From Elusimicrobia bacterium GWA2_56_46 (GTDB lineage Bacteria; Elusimicrobiota; Elusimicrobia; Elusimicrobiales; UBA9959), in the NCBI GenBank assembly GCA_001799575.1, contig MGTT01000010.1, positions 1 to 64,000 on the forward strand: a stretch of 64,000 nt of DNA, read 5' to 3'. The translations under genes were made by a program, and so were the position numbers. This document shows positions 43,944 to 53,323 of this stretch, piece after piece; the first letter of the stretch is position 1; the number at the start of each line of letters is the position of its first letter. The notes under the pieces were generated by a model. That model was not told where the DNA came from, ran no database searches, and saw nothing but the letters and a program-made list of their open reading frames with translations.

Positions 43944-44009
43944 GTAAGAAATTTGTCAGGGCTGCCTCCCTCACCCTACCCCCCAAAAAGGCAGCCCTGC
44001 CTTTTTTTT
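43944..44009 (+). ncRNA. Predicted small RNA of about 66 nt with a C-rich loop
   Basis: A consensus promoter is followed only about 13 nt past the expected start by a terminator hairpin: CAGGGCTGCCT (43957-43967) pairs with AGGCAGCCCTG (43989-43999), then CC and eight T. The 21-nt loop is CCCTCACCCTACCCCCCAAAA, so it exposes C-rich, anti-Shine-Dalgarno-like sequence. GCCTCCCTCACCC (43964-43976) is perfectly complementary to GGGTGAGGGAGGC (43819-43831) in the 3' UTR of the HTH-receiver gene. There is no ORF in it. An attenuator for the MoxR operon is an alternative, but that operon has its own promoter after the hairpin. Confidence 0.7.
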
Positions 44010-44036
44010 GTCCCAAAACACGTATTTGAGTATAAT
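44008..44036 (+). promoter_or_regulatory. Promoter TTGTCC-N17-TATAAT of the MoxR operon
   Basis: TTGTCC (44008-44013), 17 nt and TATAAT (44031-44036) lie upstream of the moxR-like gene; the -35 box overlaps the end of the sRNA terminator U-run. Confidence 0.65.
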
Positions 44037-44083
44037 AAGCTGTATTTCCAGCAGGCGGCCTGAACGACCTGCGCCGGAGGCGT

Positions 44084-45070
<987 letters not shown>

Positions 45071-45075
45071 CGGCA

Positions 45076-45957
45076 ATGAAGTATCTGACTCCCGAGGCCG
45101 CCGCCAGGATCCGGGCGCTCAAAGTCCGTTCTTCTCCTTTCAGATCCGGCGGAACCCTTGAAGGCCGCCACGCGAGCGCGTTTAAAAAAGGCAGTTCGCA
45201 GGAATTTTCCCAGTACCGTCAGTACACCGCCGGTTCGGATACCCGTTTTCTGGACTGGAAAGTATACGCGCGCAGCGACCGTCTTTTCATAAAGGAATTC
45301 AGTCTTCAGAACGCGGTCAGTTTCCATCTCATCCTGGATTCCTCCGCCTCCATGGCTTTCCGGGGGCCGGACACCAGCGTCTCAAAATGGGATTACTCCG
45401 CCAGGCTGGCTCTCTACCTGGCCTGTTTTTTGATGGCGCGCGGAGACTACGCCGGCCTTACGGTATTCTCCGGCGCCGGAACCGCTTCCGTGCGGCCCTC
45501 CGGGGATCCGCGCGCGCTGACGGAGATGGATGCCCTGCTGGCCGGAACCGGGCCGTCGGGCGATTCCCTTCCGCCCGGGCCGTTCAAGAAGATAGCGGCC
45601 GGCCTGGACAGGAACTCCGCCGCGGTCGTGTTCTCCGATTTTATGGCGCCGCCGGAACGCCTCGCGGTTTTCGCCCGCCTGCTGTCTTCGTTCCGCGGCA
45701 AAACGCGGGCTTTCCGGGCGCTGGACCGCGCCGAGCTGGAGCTCCCCTGGGAAGGCAATGCCGTTTTCAAAGACATGGAGACGGGCGAGGAGATTCAGCT
45801 TTCCCCCGCCGCGCTCAGGGAGGATCACGGAAGGGAATTCGCTTTCTGGCTGAAACGCACGGAGCGGCTTTTCTCCGTCTCGGGCGTACGTTCGTTCACG
45901 GCGTTCACCGATGTCCCCCCGTTCATGTCGCTGGAGAAACTGATAGGGATATTTTAA
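45076..45957 (+). CDS. DUF58 domain protein
   Basis: This 293-residue protein has the DUF58 signature (FSQYRQYTAGSDTRFLDWKVYAR) followed by a VWA-like fold with a MIDAS-like DSSAS in HLILDSSASMAF. There is no obvious membrane segment. Such proteins partner MoxR ATPases. It lies 5 nt after moxR and 1 nt before the BatA-like gene, so translation is probably coupled. Confidence 0.94.
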   Translation: MKYLTPEAAARIRALKVRSSPFRSGGTLEGRHASAFKKGSSQEFSQYRQYTAGSDTRFLDWKVYARSDRLFIKEFSLQNAVSFHLILDSSASMAFRGPDTSVSKWDYSARLALYLACFLMARGDYAGLTVFSGAGTASVRPSGDPRALTEMDALLAGTGPSGDSLPPGPFKKIAAGLDRNSAAVVFSDFMAPPERLAVFARLLSSFRGKTRAFRALDRAELELPWEGNAVFKDMETGEEIQLSPAALREDHGREFAFWLKRTERLFSVSGVRSFTAFTDVPPFMSLEKLIGIF

Positions 45958-45958
45958 A

Positions 45959-47989
45959 ATGCGTTTTCTTGAGCCTTCTTTTTTATGGTTCCTGCCGCTG
46001 GCGCTGCTGCCGCTGCTGCTGAATTTTATCTTCCCCCTTAAGCCTTTTAAACTTCCTTTTTCAAGCGTGCTCCTGCTGCGCGCGGTCAGGGACGTCAGAC
46101 GTAAAAAAATAACGGCGGCCAAAACCCTTATCCTTTTGCTCCGGTGTCTGGCCATTCTAGCCCTTGTGGGCGCTTTTTCAAGACCGGTGTCGGTCTGGCG
46201 TTTTTTCGGCGCGTTTTCGGGGCTTACGGCGGGATCCGTCCGTCCCGTAAGCCTGGTCGTCCTGGCCGACCGTTCCCTTTCCATGAGCGCCGCTTTTGCC
46301 GGGCGTACGCGCCTGGATTTTGCCGCCGCCGCCGGGGCGCGGATACTTGGGACTTTGGGCGCCCGCGACGAGGCCGCGCTGGTTTTTTTTGATTCGGAGG
46401 CCGATAGCGGGGGGTGGACTTCGGATCTCCCGGCTGTCGCAAGTCAGCTCGCCGCCGCAAAACCGGGATTCAAAGGAACGGATTACCGCAACGTCCTGGA
46501 AAAAGCTTACGGGCTGCTGGCCTCAAGATCTCCCTCCCGCAGAAAAGCGGTGCTGCTGTTAAGCGACGGCGCCCGTAACGGTTTCGCCTCCATGCCTGGT
46601 TCCGGTTCCCTGACCGGGCTTTCCGGCTATGACCCCGCCGTGACGCTTACCGGGCTGGTTTTCCCCGAAGTTCCCAACGCCTGGATGAGCGGCGCGGGCG
46701 CGCTTGAAAGCGGCGGGCGCGCCCGGCTCTCGGTGTTTACCGGCAGTTCCGGCGGTTTCCCCGAAAAGGAGCCGCTCACCGGCCTTTACGCGCCGGTTTT
46801 TTCCGGCAGCCTGAAAGCGGGTTCCGGCGGCGCGGTTTTCCCCCTCCCCGCCGGAGGCGACCTCTCCGGCCGCGCCGAACTTCTTACGCCGGACGCGCTC
46901 GCGCTGGACAACGCCGTTTTTTTTTCCCTGGCCCGCAAAGAGACCGGCTCCCGCAAAGCGCTTGTGCTCTATACCGGGCCGGAAGAACTGAAGCCGGGGG
47001 GCGGAGCGTATTTCCTCAAAAAATTCTTTGAGACGGAGGCCGGCGCCGGCGGCGCTTTCTCCGCGGATTTCCTGGAATTGTCCGCTCTTGAGCGGCTTCC
47101 CGGACAGGATTATGGCGCGCTTATCGTTTTTGACGGCCCGGTTCCGGCCCGCCAGGCCGGACTTATCCTGAAATTTATCAGATCCGGCGGCGGCGCTTTC
47201 ATTATCGCCGGAGCCCCGGTAAAAGCGGCCGCCGAGCGGGCGGTGCTGTCCGGCCTGGGTTTCAAGGCCGGGGAAACGCTCGAAAGGGAGTTTTCCCTTG
47301 GGTTCCCGGAACCCGCCGGCGGTTTTTCAGAAGTTGAATTTTCCGGCTTCGAGCTGCGGCGCGTTTCCGCCGCGCGCGCGGCGGCTTTTGAAGCGCCCCG
47401 GGGGGTTGAAACGCTCTGGAATTTCAGGGATCCGTCCGGCGCCCCGCGTCCCGCCCTGCTCGGAGGGGTGAGCGGCAGGGGGCGGGTGCTGGTCTGGACA
47501 TCTTCATTAAGCCTGCCCGGTACGGATCTGGCCGCCAAACCCGTGTTCGCGCCTTTCATGGCCGCGATCCTCCGCCATCTTTACGGGGTCAGGCCGCCGA
47601 AGCTCCTGCAGGCGCGGGTCGGCGGCGTGTATGAAGGCGCCTTGGAAAATGCCGATACCGTCAAAGTCGAGATCACCTCTCCGTCCGGCGTAAAAAGCTA
47701 TGTCCCGGCCCGGAACGGGTTTTTTAAATACACGCTTACCGACGCTCCCGGCCTGTATTCCTGGAGCGCGCCTCCGGAAAGCGGAACTTTTGCGGTGAAC
47801 CTGGACGCCGGGAACGGAGAGAGCGATCTTTTGCCGGAGCGCTTCCCGCCCTGGATCCCGCTCCCGGGCGGCGCGCCGGTGGAGGCTTTTAAAAGCGCGG
47901 TATACGGAGTGGAGATCGGGCAGTTCCTGCTTTTCCTGGCCCTTGTGTTATTTCTGGCTGAATTCCTGCTTTCCCGGAGGGCGCTGTGA
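45959..47989 (+). CDS. BatA-like membrane protein with VWA-type domain
   Basis: This 676-residue protein has two N-terminal membrane segments matching the BatA N-terminal domain (FLEPSFLWFLPLALLPLLLN, then TLILLLRCLAILALVGAF). The VWA-type domain at about 95-230 has DRSLSMS as MIDAS and LLLSDGARNG. A long extracytoplasmic part and a C-terminal membrane segment (FLLFLALVLFLAEFLLS) follow. Together with MoxR and DUF58 it probably forms an envelope chaperone or stress complex. It overlaps the next gene by 4 nt. Confidence 0.9.
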   Translation: MRFLEPSFLWFLPLALLPLLLNFIFPLKPFKLPFSSVLLLRAVRDVRRKKITAAKTLILLLRCLAILALVGAFSRPVSVWRFFGAFSGLTAGSVRPVSLVVLADRSLSMSAAFAGRTRLDFAAAAGARILGTLGARDEAALVFFDSEADSGGWTSDLPAVASQLAAAKPGFKGTDYRNVLEKAYGLLASRSPSRRKAVLLLSDGARNGFASMPGSGSLTGLSGYDPAVTLTGLVFPEVPNAWMSGAGALESGGRARLSVFTGSSGGFPEKEPLTGLYAPVFSGSLKAGSGGAVFPLPAGGDLSGRAELLTPDALALDNAVFFSLARKETGSRKALVLYTGPEELKPGGGAYFLKKFFETEAGAGGAFSADFLELSALERLPGQDYGALIVFDGPVPARQAGLILKFIRSGGGAFIIAGAPVKAAAERAVLSGLGFKAGETLEREFSLGFPEPAGGFSEVEFSGFELRRVSAARAAAFEAPRGVETLWNFRDPSGAPRPALLGGVSGRGRVLVWTSSLSLPGTDLAAKPVFAPFMAAILRHLYGVRPPKLLQARVGGVYEGALENADTVKVEITSPSGVKSYVPARNGFFKYTLTDAPGLYSWSAPPESGTFAVNLDAGNGESDLLPERFPPWIPLPGGAPVEAFKSAVYGVEIGQFLLFLALVLFLAEFLLSRRAL

Positions 47990-48735
47990 AGAAAGGGTTT
48001 ATGTGTGTATGCATTCTTTTTTTTCCTTTTCCGCTGCGCGCCGGAGGTTTTTCGCTCACGGAACTGGATCTTGGCTCCGGCTGCGGAGTTATGGATTCCT
48101 CCAGGGTCGAAATTCTGCGCGCGTTGGCCGCTTCGACCAGCGTGGATCCGGAGCCGGCCAGAAAAACGGTTAGCCTTTCTTCCCCGGAGCTTTTTGAAGA
48201 GCCTTTTGTGGTTCTCTCTTGTTACGGCGCTCCCCGCGCCCTTGATTATGACGAAATCCGCAGTCTGCGCCTCTACCTCGCTTCCGGCGGTACGATCTTT
48301 GCCAATGACGCTTCGGGCCTGCGCCGGAGCCCGTTCGCGGCCTGGCTGACACGGGCGCTTGAGCTGGCGCTGCCCGAGGCCCCGCTTAAGCCGGCTTCCA
48401 GGGAGCATCCTCTTTTTAAAAGTTTTTTCATGAGCGTGGCGCCGGGGGGCAGATTCGATCTTGAGCGCGAACCTTCCGCCGCCGAATACGGTGGACGCTA
48501 TGCCGTGATATTTTCACGCAATGATCTGCTGGGCGTCTGGCCCAGGGACGCTATGGGGCGGTATCTTTACGAGCCTTCCTCCGGCGGAGAGCGCCGGCGG
48601 CGCGAGGGCGAAAAACTTACTATAAACATACTGATATACGCGCTGACCGGCTCCTATAAACAGGACGCCGTGCATCAGCCGTACATCATGCAGCGCCTCC
48701 GAGAACTTGATGCGGTTCCGGGAGTTAAACGGTGA
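47986..48735 (+). CDS. DUF4159-family secreted protein
   Basis: This 249-residue protein has a signal peptide (FMCVCILFFPFPLRAGG) and a DUF4159 domain with a Rossmann-like order: YDEIRSLRLYLASGGTIFAND, YAVIFSRNDLLGVWPRD and the terminal INILIYALTGSYKQDAVHQP. DUF4159 genes are usual members of MoxR-Bat operons. It overlaps both neighbours by 4 nt. Confidence 0.92.
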   Translation: MKKGFMCVCILFFPFPLRAGGFSLTELDLGSGCGVMDSSRVEILRALAASTSVDPEPARKTVSLSSPELFEEPFVVLSCYGAPRALDYDEIRSLRLYLASGGTIFANDASGLRRSPFAAWLTRALELALPEAPLKPASREHPLFKSFFMSVAPGGRFDLEREPSAAEYGGRYAVIFSRNDLLGVWPRDAMGRYLYEPSSGGERRRREGEKLTINILIYALTGSYKQDAVHQPYIMQRLRELDAVPGVKR

Positions 48736-50930
48736 AAGTATTTATCGGCGCGAACTGGTATTTTGTAGCGGCGGCGGGCCTGCTTATGGCGGCGTTTATC
48801 CGCGCTCTGAAAAGATCTTCCGGGCTCCCCCCCGCGCTGAGGGTCTTAAGATTCTCGGCCGCGGCCCTTGCGGCCCTGCTTTTAACGCGGCCGTACGCGG
48901 TTTTTTACCGCCAGGTTCCGGTGAAGCCGGTCCTGGCTGTTCTGCTGGACGCTTCGCTTTATATGCGGGAGGGCCCGGCCGGAAAGTCTTCCGGAATTTC
49001 CAAGTACGACCAGGCGGCGGCATGGCTTGGTAAATATCGCGCGGAACTGGGCGGCGTCTCCGATCCGGAGTGCTACGCTTTCTCCGACCGGCTTTACAAG
49101 GTGGATTGTTCTTCCCTCGCGGCAGCCGGTTCCGGCAGCGTCTCTTACTCCGATCTGGGCCGCGCCTTGTCGGAACTGGACGGCGGAGACGGCGCGCGCG
49201 ACGGCTCCTGCCCCGACAAAGTATGGGTGTTAAGCGACGGACTTTCCCTTTCCGGAAAAGCGCCGCCGCTGCCCGCGGGCTGCACGAAAAAAACGGATAT
49301 TGTGGCCGTGGGCGAAACCGTTCCTCCGCGCGGGATCTCCGTGACGCGGTTTTCCGGTCCGCCGTTCGCGTTCGCCCATATTCCGTTCTGGCTTTCCGCC
49401 GCGGTAAGGGTTTCGGGTATGAAAGGTTCCCGTTTTGAGCTGCGGCTTAAGGACGGCGCCGGGAATACGCTTGAGACGCGCAAATATGAGGCGGGCGGCC
49501 AGGATGAAACAGTGATCTCTTCTTTCAGCGTCAGCGCCCCTTCGGTGGGGCGGGCCGCTTATGCGGTCTGCGCCGCGCCCGGGCCGGGCGCGGGGTGTTC
49601 CGCGGCCGGGAAATTACAGGTTTCGGTCATCAGGGAAAAGCTTCGCGTTATGTACCTGGCCGGGCGTCCGTCTTTTGAGTACGCTTTTCTGCGGGATCAT
49701 CTGAAAAGTCAAAGCGGCATAGACCTGGTTTCGTTCATCATTTTGCGCAACCCGGAGGACATGCCGGGCGCGGATGAGCGCGAGCTTTCGCTCATACCTT
49801 TTCCGGTCAACGAGATCTTTCTGCGCGATATTTCGCATTTTGACGTTTTTATCCTCCAGGATTTCGATCTGCGCCGTTTCGCGGCGGACGGTAATTATGC
49901 GGCTTCGCTGGCGGAGTTCGTCAGGAAAGGCGGCGGACTGGCGGTTCTCGGAGGCCCGTCCGCGTTCGGGAGCGGGGGCTATCGCGGGATGGATTTCCTC
50001 AACGCCATGCTTCCGGCCGAAGTGGCGGGCGGGCCTGACTACCGTCAGGATCTTGAGTTCCGGGTTTCGCCCGCGTCGCATACCGCCTCCGATCTTTTCC
50101 CCGGGATGGAAAATAAAGAGCGGTTCTGGGCCGGCGCTCCTCCGCTTAAGGGCGTCAATGTTCTGGGCCCGCTGAAATCCGGGGCGAAAGCGGTCTTTTA
50201 CTATAAAGATCCGGCCGCCGGACGGGACGCTCTTTTTTCCGCAGAAAAGAGTTATGGAAAAGGGCGCGTTATGGTTCTCGCCGGGCCGTCCACCTGGCGC
50301 TGGAAGATGCTGGGCGCCGCGGACGCCAGATATGCGGGGCTTTATTCCGCGTTCTGGGGCCGCACGCTGGCCTATCTGGATGGTTCGCTCAGTCTTGAAA
50401 AAGTGGCGCTTGAATCCCTGCCGCGTTCCGGTCAAAGCCGCGCTTTCCGGTTGAAGGTGCTGAACGCCAATTATCTGCCGCCGTCGGACAGCGACGCGGT
50501 TTCGGTGGACGCTTCGCTGGAGGCGGGCGGGAAAGTGGTTCCGGTGGAGTTTTCCGCGGCGGGGCGCGGCATTTATGAGGCGGCGTTCGCGCCGGCCGAG
50601 TCCGGGCGCAACCGGCTGAGGGTTTCGGTGAAAAGCGGCAGGGAGTATCTGGGTTCGGCGGAGGCGGTGTTCGAGGCGGAGGAGTCTCCGGTTTTCACGC
50701 CGTCCGACGAGGAGGTTTTAAAGAAGACGGCGGCGGGGCTTGGCGGGGGTTATTACCGGCTGGATCCGAAAAAGGGGCCGGAGGAGCTGCTGAAGTCTTT
50801 GCCGCCGGAACGGGAAGGGCGGCGGGAGGCGTCGCGGTTCGACCCGGACGGGTCTTTGGCGGTGATGCTGCTGGCGGCGGCGCTGTTCTTCGCCAGCTGG
50901 ATCCTGGGCCGCCTGAAAGGGCTGCAATAA
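48732..50930 (+). CDS. Large membrane protein with glutamine-amidotransferase-like fold
   Basis: This 732-residue protein has two N-terminal membrane segments, a VWA-like first part (LAVLLDASLYMREG, VWVLSDGLSL), a central region like the class I GATase fold seen in this operon type (FEYAFLRDHLKSQSGIDLV, GGGLAVLGGPSAFGSGGYRG), an Ig-like region and a C-terminal membrane segment (VMLLAAALFFASWIL). The nucleophile Cys of true amidotransferases is not seen, so it is probably structural. It is the last gene of the operon. Confidence 0.88.
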   Translation: MKVFIGANWYFVAAAGLLMAAFIRALKRSSGLPPALRVLRFSAAALAALLLTRPYAVFYRQVPVKPVLAVLLDASLYMREGPAGKSSGISKYDQAAAWLGKYRAELGGVSDPECYAFSDRLYKVDCSSLAAAGSGSVSYSDLGRALSELDGGDGARDGSCPDKVWVLSDGLSLSGKAPPLPAGCTKKTDIVAVGETVPPRGISVTRFSGPPFAFAHIPFWLSAAVRVSGMKGSRFELRLKDGAGNTLETRKYEAGGQDETVISSFSVSAPSVGRAAYAVCAAPGPGAGCSAAGKLQVSVIREKLRVMYLAGRPSFEYAFLRDHLKSQSGIDLVSFIILRNPEDMPGADERELSLIPFPVNEIFLRDISHFDVFILQDFDLRRFAADGNYAASLAEFVRKGGGLAVLGGPSAFGSGGYRGMDFLNAMLPAEVAGGPDYRQDLEFRVSPASHTASDLFPGMENKERFWAGAPPLKGVNVLGPLKSGAKAVFYYKDPAAGRDALFSAEKSYGKGRVMVLAGPSTWRWKMLGAADARYAGLYSAFWGRTLAYLDGSLSLEKVALESLPRSGQSRAFRLKVLNANYLPPSDSDAVSVDASLEAGGKVVPVEFSAAGRGIYEAAFAPAESGRNRLRVSVKSGREYLGSAEAVFEAEESPVFTPSDEEVLKKTAAGLGGGYYRLDPKKGPEELLKSLPPEREGRREASRFDPDGSLAVMLLAAALFFASWILGRLKGLQ

Positions 50931-51054
50931 GGTGACGCCGGCTGGTTGGCTTTGGGCTCTGGCTCCGCAGGATAGCAAAGGCGGGGCCTGCCGACGGGCA
51001 ACCTTTTTGCTCCCCTCGGAAACCTGCGGGACAAAAAGGTTGCCCATCGTCACC
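50931..51054. repeat. Structured dispersed repeat, copy 1 (reverse orientation)
   Basis: The inner inverted repeat GGGCAACCTTTTTG (50996-51009) and CAAAAAGGTTGCCC (51032-51045) is perfect over 14 bp; outer GGTGAC/GTCACC pairs close the element. In reverse orientation the loop has CCCGCAGG and the distal tail has GCTATCCTGCGGAG, which are complementary, as in copy 2. It begins right after the stop codon of the previous operon. Confidence 0.78.
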
Positions 51055-51113
51055 CGCCGTAAAACTTACTCACTTGATGCTCGCGCGGCTTATCAATTCT
51101 CCGGCGCATCCTC

Positions 51114-51179
51114 ATCTAAAAATATGATATCTTGATCCCGCCCATATTACGATACGTCCGAATTCCCCGCCCACCAGAA
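51114..51179. repeat. 66-bp dispersed repeat (ATATCTTGATCCCGCCC type), copy 1
   Basis: This copy matches 53074-53139 with 5 mismatches in 66 bp. Shared parts are ATCTAAAAATA, ATATCTTGATCCCGCCC and GATACGTCCGAATTCCCCGC followed by CCACCAGAA. It lies between the MoxR operon and the LRV-type gene. The rest of 51055-51287 shows no gene. Confidence 0.85.
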
Positions 51180-51287
51180 AGACATAGACTATATAGCCAC
51201 AAGAAAGCCTGCGGGGATTTAGAGCGAATCCCTAAAAATTGTTCAGAACTATATTTAGAAACGGTCCCCCGTCAGTTTAAATGGATT

Positions 51288-52115
51288 CTAAAAATGGCGC
51301 TTTTTTAGTTGTAACTCCGCAAAATCGCGTACCCGTTGATCACTGTCCTGCGCCAGTTGCTCTAAAAGCGTATGTGTAGTACCGGGATGAAACGCAACAG
51401 AACGACGGACAGCCCAGGCATTATCGTGTGCAAGCAAGGGCAGCAGGTCTACAGGCGTGTTGTGATGGGCCGCGACACCCGCCCGCGTGTATTCGTTCTT
51501 ACTTAATGCTCGTTTGCGTAGTAGTTCAGGCGGGGCTTTTGGGTTTTCTACAATCCCCCAGTCAATGAGATACGAGTCTATGTCTCCAAAGGCACGCAAG
51601 ATATGTTCAGGCGTCTTGGGATTGGATAAAACGTTCATGATCACGTATTCATCCTTGCTCTGCGCGAGTCGTTCTAACGTAGCTTGGGAGACATTGGGAT
51701 GCAACGCCACCAACCGCATCACAGCAAGTCCTTTGGAGTTCTTGCCCATTGCAGTTACTGTGCCAAAAAACTTTTGATGGAGTCGGGGATCGTTTTTGCG
51801 TGAGATACGATCTAGAATCTCGGCCGTGGCCAAAGGAGATTGTGCGATGGCAGCGAGCACATACAGGTCATCGCTCCACTTCTGATCATCCAGCAACCCG
51901 TTCAGCCCATTGGCATCAAGATTCGAAACTCGGGTTACCTGCGCCTCACTCCGCACACTACTATCCTCGCAATGAAGGGCGGACAAGAGATATATGAGTA
52001 AAATAAAACTGAGAGTGATTGTCCCCCACACTTGCACTGCACGCAATAACCCGTCGGTAGTTTTATGAGCATCTAGTATTTTTTCCATAAATGACTTAAA
52101 CCTTCCGTAGAACAT
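51288..52115 (-). CDS. Membrane-anchored LRV/HEAT-type repeat protein
   Basis: This 275-residue protein has one membrane segment at about 32-48 (TITLSFILLIYLLSAL) followed by a solenoid of repeats of about 24-30 residues (LVALHPNVSQATLERLAQSKDEYV, SNPKTPEHILRAFG, HHNTPVDLLPLLAHDNAWAVRR, FHPGTTHTLLEQLAQDSD). These resemble leucine-rich-repeat-variant (LRV) or HEAT units that mediate protein contacts. The base composition looks less GC-rich than the neighbouring operon. It starts directly after the TAA of the FG-GAP-like gene (TAAATG), so the two are co-translated. Confidence 0.82.
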   Translation of the reverse strand: MFYGRFKSFMEKILDAHKTTDGLLRAVQVWGTITLSFILLIYLLSALHCEDSSVRSEAQVTRVSNLDANGLNGLLDDQKWSDDLYVLAAIAQSPLATAEILDRISRKNDPRLHQKFFGTVTAMGKNSKGLAVMRLVALHPNVSQATLERLAQSKDEYVIMNVLSNPKTPEHILRAFGDIDSYLIDWGIVENPKAPPELLRKRALSKNEYTRAGVAAHHNTPVDLLPLLAHDNAWAVRRSVAFHPGTTHTLLEQLAQDSDQRVRDFAELQLKKRHF

Positions 52116-52658
52116 TTAATCACTTATCCATATCCTCTTAAAGCGGGTGGTGGCCGCATCCCAAATAAAGAAGGAATTTGCACTTTCCGGCTTAAAATAA
52201 TCAATAGCTGCCCCTTTGACTTTCACAACCGATGGTTCATCTTTTTCGCACTTCCAATATCCCTTAGCGCATGCTGTTTTGTATTTGCCAGGCTTTACGA
52301 TGTTAATGCCCATGCTTAAATTAACCTTTGGATATTTTTTGCCCCAGTCGATAGAATCGAGCACTATCCAGCGAAACGCCTCTTTTCTATCCGACAATCT
52401 CACGAGTAATCCTTCACCACTAAACTTAGTGCTTTTCAAAAGTAAAGCCTGGTCCATACGACCATCTCCGTTGAAGTCAGCAACAACTTCCGCGTATTTT
52501 GTAGGCGAATCTTTCCTGATGGCCTCATCAGACAATTCCTCAGTAGTTGGATAACGCCAACCATCAGGCAAAGCAACATCGCTAGCCGCGCCAGGTTGCG
52601 CAATCAGTAAAAATAAAACAAGTGGAAGAACTAACCTATACGTTATATTTATTATCAT
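52116..52658 (-). CDS. Secreted FG-GAP-like protein
   Basis: This 180-residue protein has a signal peptide (YRLVLPLVLFLLIAQPGAAS) and a domain with VVADFNGDGRMDQALLLKS, which matches the calcium-binding DxNxDGxxD loop of FG-GAP/VCBS repeats. A C-terminal FFIWDAATTRFKRIWI follows. The rest is unknown. I chose the ATG at 52658 because the signal peptide starts there; the longer ORF adds 32 polar residues. It forms an apparent two-gene unit with the LRV-type protein. Confidence 0.75.
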   Translation of the reverse strand: MIINITYRLVLPLVLFLLIAQPGAASDVALPDGWRYPTTEELSDEAIRKDSPTKYAEVVADFNGDGRMDQALLLKSTKFSGEGLLVRLSDRKEAFRWIVLDSIDWGKKYPKVNLSMGINIVKPGKYKTACAKGYWKCEKDEPSVVKVKGAAIDYFKPESANSFFIWDAATTRFKRIWISD

Positions 52659-52790
52659 TGTCACATCTGCCCCATTTTGTTTTTCAGCAACCTCATTAGG
52701 CTCCGGTGCCAGGTTACTTTTGGCCCCCGCCCAATTCCTTTTCCAGTTCCGCAATAGTGGGGAGGCTGGGTTAAGAGGGGATTAAGAGGA

Positions 52791-52963
52791 GACGTTGTTG
52801 ACTTGTTGACTAACTATTTCCCTTGAGCGCATAATAGCCTCCGTTCTTTTTCAACGAGTCTTGATATCCCGCTCCGCGTCAGCCCCAATTGCCCGCATAA
52901 CGCTGCGCCGTCAAGCTCCTGCTTTCCCTTTGCCTAAAAGTTAGTCAACAAGTCAACAACGTC
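52791..52963. mobile_element. Short element with 24-bp perfect inverted repeats
   Basis: GACGTTGTTGACTTGTTGAC (extending to TAAC; 52791-52814) recurs inverted at 52940-52963. The 125-bp interior contains a 39-codon fragment with a helix-turn-helix. AAAAAGTCTGACCCCG follows closely on the right; similar motifs often flank REP-associated (RAYT) transposases. It may be the decayed end of such an element. Confidence 0.6.
52814..52933 (-). pseudogene. C-terminal HTH fragment, possibly of a RAYT-type transposase
   Basis: An open stretch of 39 codons plus stop, too short for the ORF track, encodes KQELDGAALCGQLGLTRSGI and SRLVEKERRL. This is a typical helix-turn-helix and resembles the C-terminal tail of REP-associated Y1 transposases. 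The stop codon lies partly in the inverted repeat. There is no start codon and the rest of the gene is missing. Confidence 0.5.
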
Positions 52964-53073
52964 CCCCGTTTCCGGGTCGAAAAAGTCTGACCCCGTCACC
53001 CCTCCATCTAGTCGGTGCCGACCCTCCAACCTTGTTTTGCGTACTTAATTTTCCACTAATACCGGCATTTCAA

Positions 53074-53139
53074 ATCTAAAAATAGAATATCTTGATCCCG
53101 CCCGGATTATGATACGTCCGAATTCCCCGCCCACCAGAA
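53074..53139. repeat. 66-bp dispersed repeat (ATATCTTGATCCCGCCC type), copy 2
   Basis: Direct-repeat partner of 51114-51179. GTCACCCCTCC and GCCGACCCTCC precede it, as they do near copy 3. A tRNA T-loop-like GGTTCGAATCC follows at 53146-53156. I see no gene in the remaining gap to 53323. Confidence 0.85.
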
Positions 53140-53323
53140 CACATAGGTTCGAATCCAGTTGACCGCGCTTCCACTTTCGTAAAGTTAACCCCTGTCGTAT
53201 TTTACCTATTTTCCAATGAGAAATGGGTAAATCTGCGGGGGTTTTTCTATGTCTTTTTGCACTTTTCAATCAAGGGGATTCGAACTTTTTAGTCCTATTT
53301 GGGGGTTGGTTAGGCCATACGGG

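Noticed and set aside
43820-44009. Attenuator of the MoxR operon instead of a separate RNA
   Set aside because: The operon has its own TTGTCC-N17-TATAAT promoter after the hairpin; the attenuator idea remains possible for read-through transcripts but is less simple.
53100-53165. Possible tRNA or tRNA 3' end (GGTTCGAATCC, CCGCCCACCA)
   Set aside because: The T-stem does not pair and no acceptor, D- or anticodon arm could be found; kept only as a possible att-like scar.
53045-53269. 74-residue minus-strand ORF
   Set aside because: It reads across the 66-bp repeat and the T-loop-like GGTTCGAATCC; the GQLDSNL peptide is typical of spurious ORFs opposite tRNA-like sequence.
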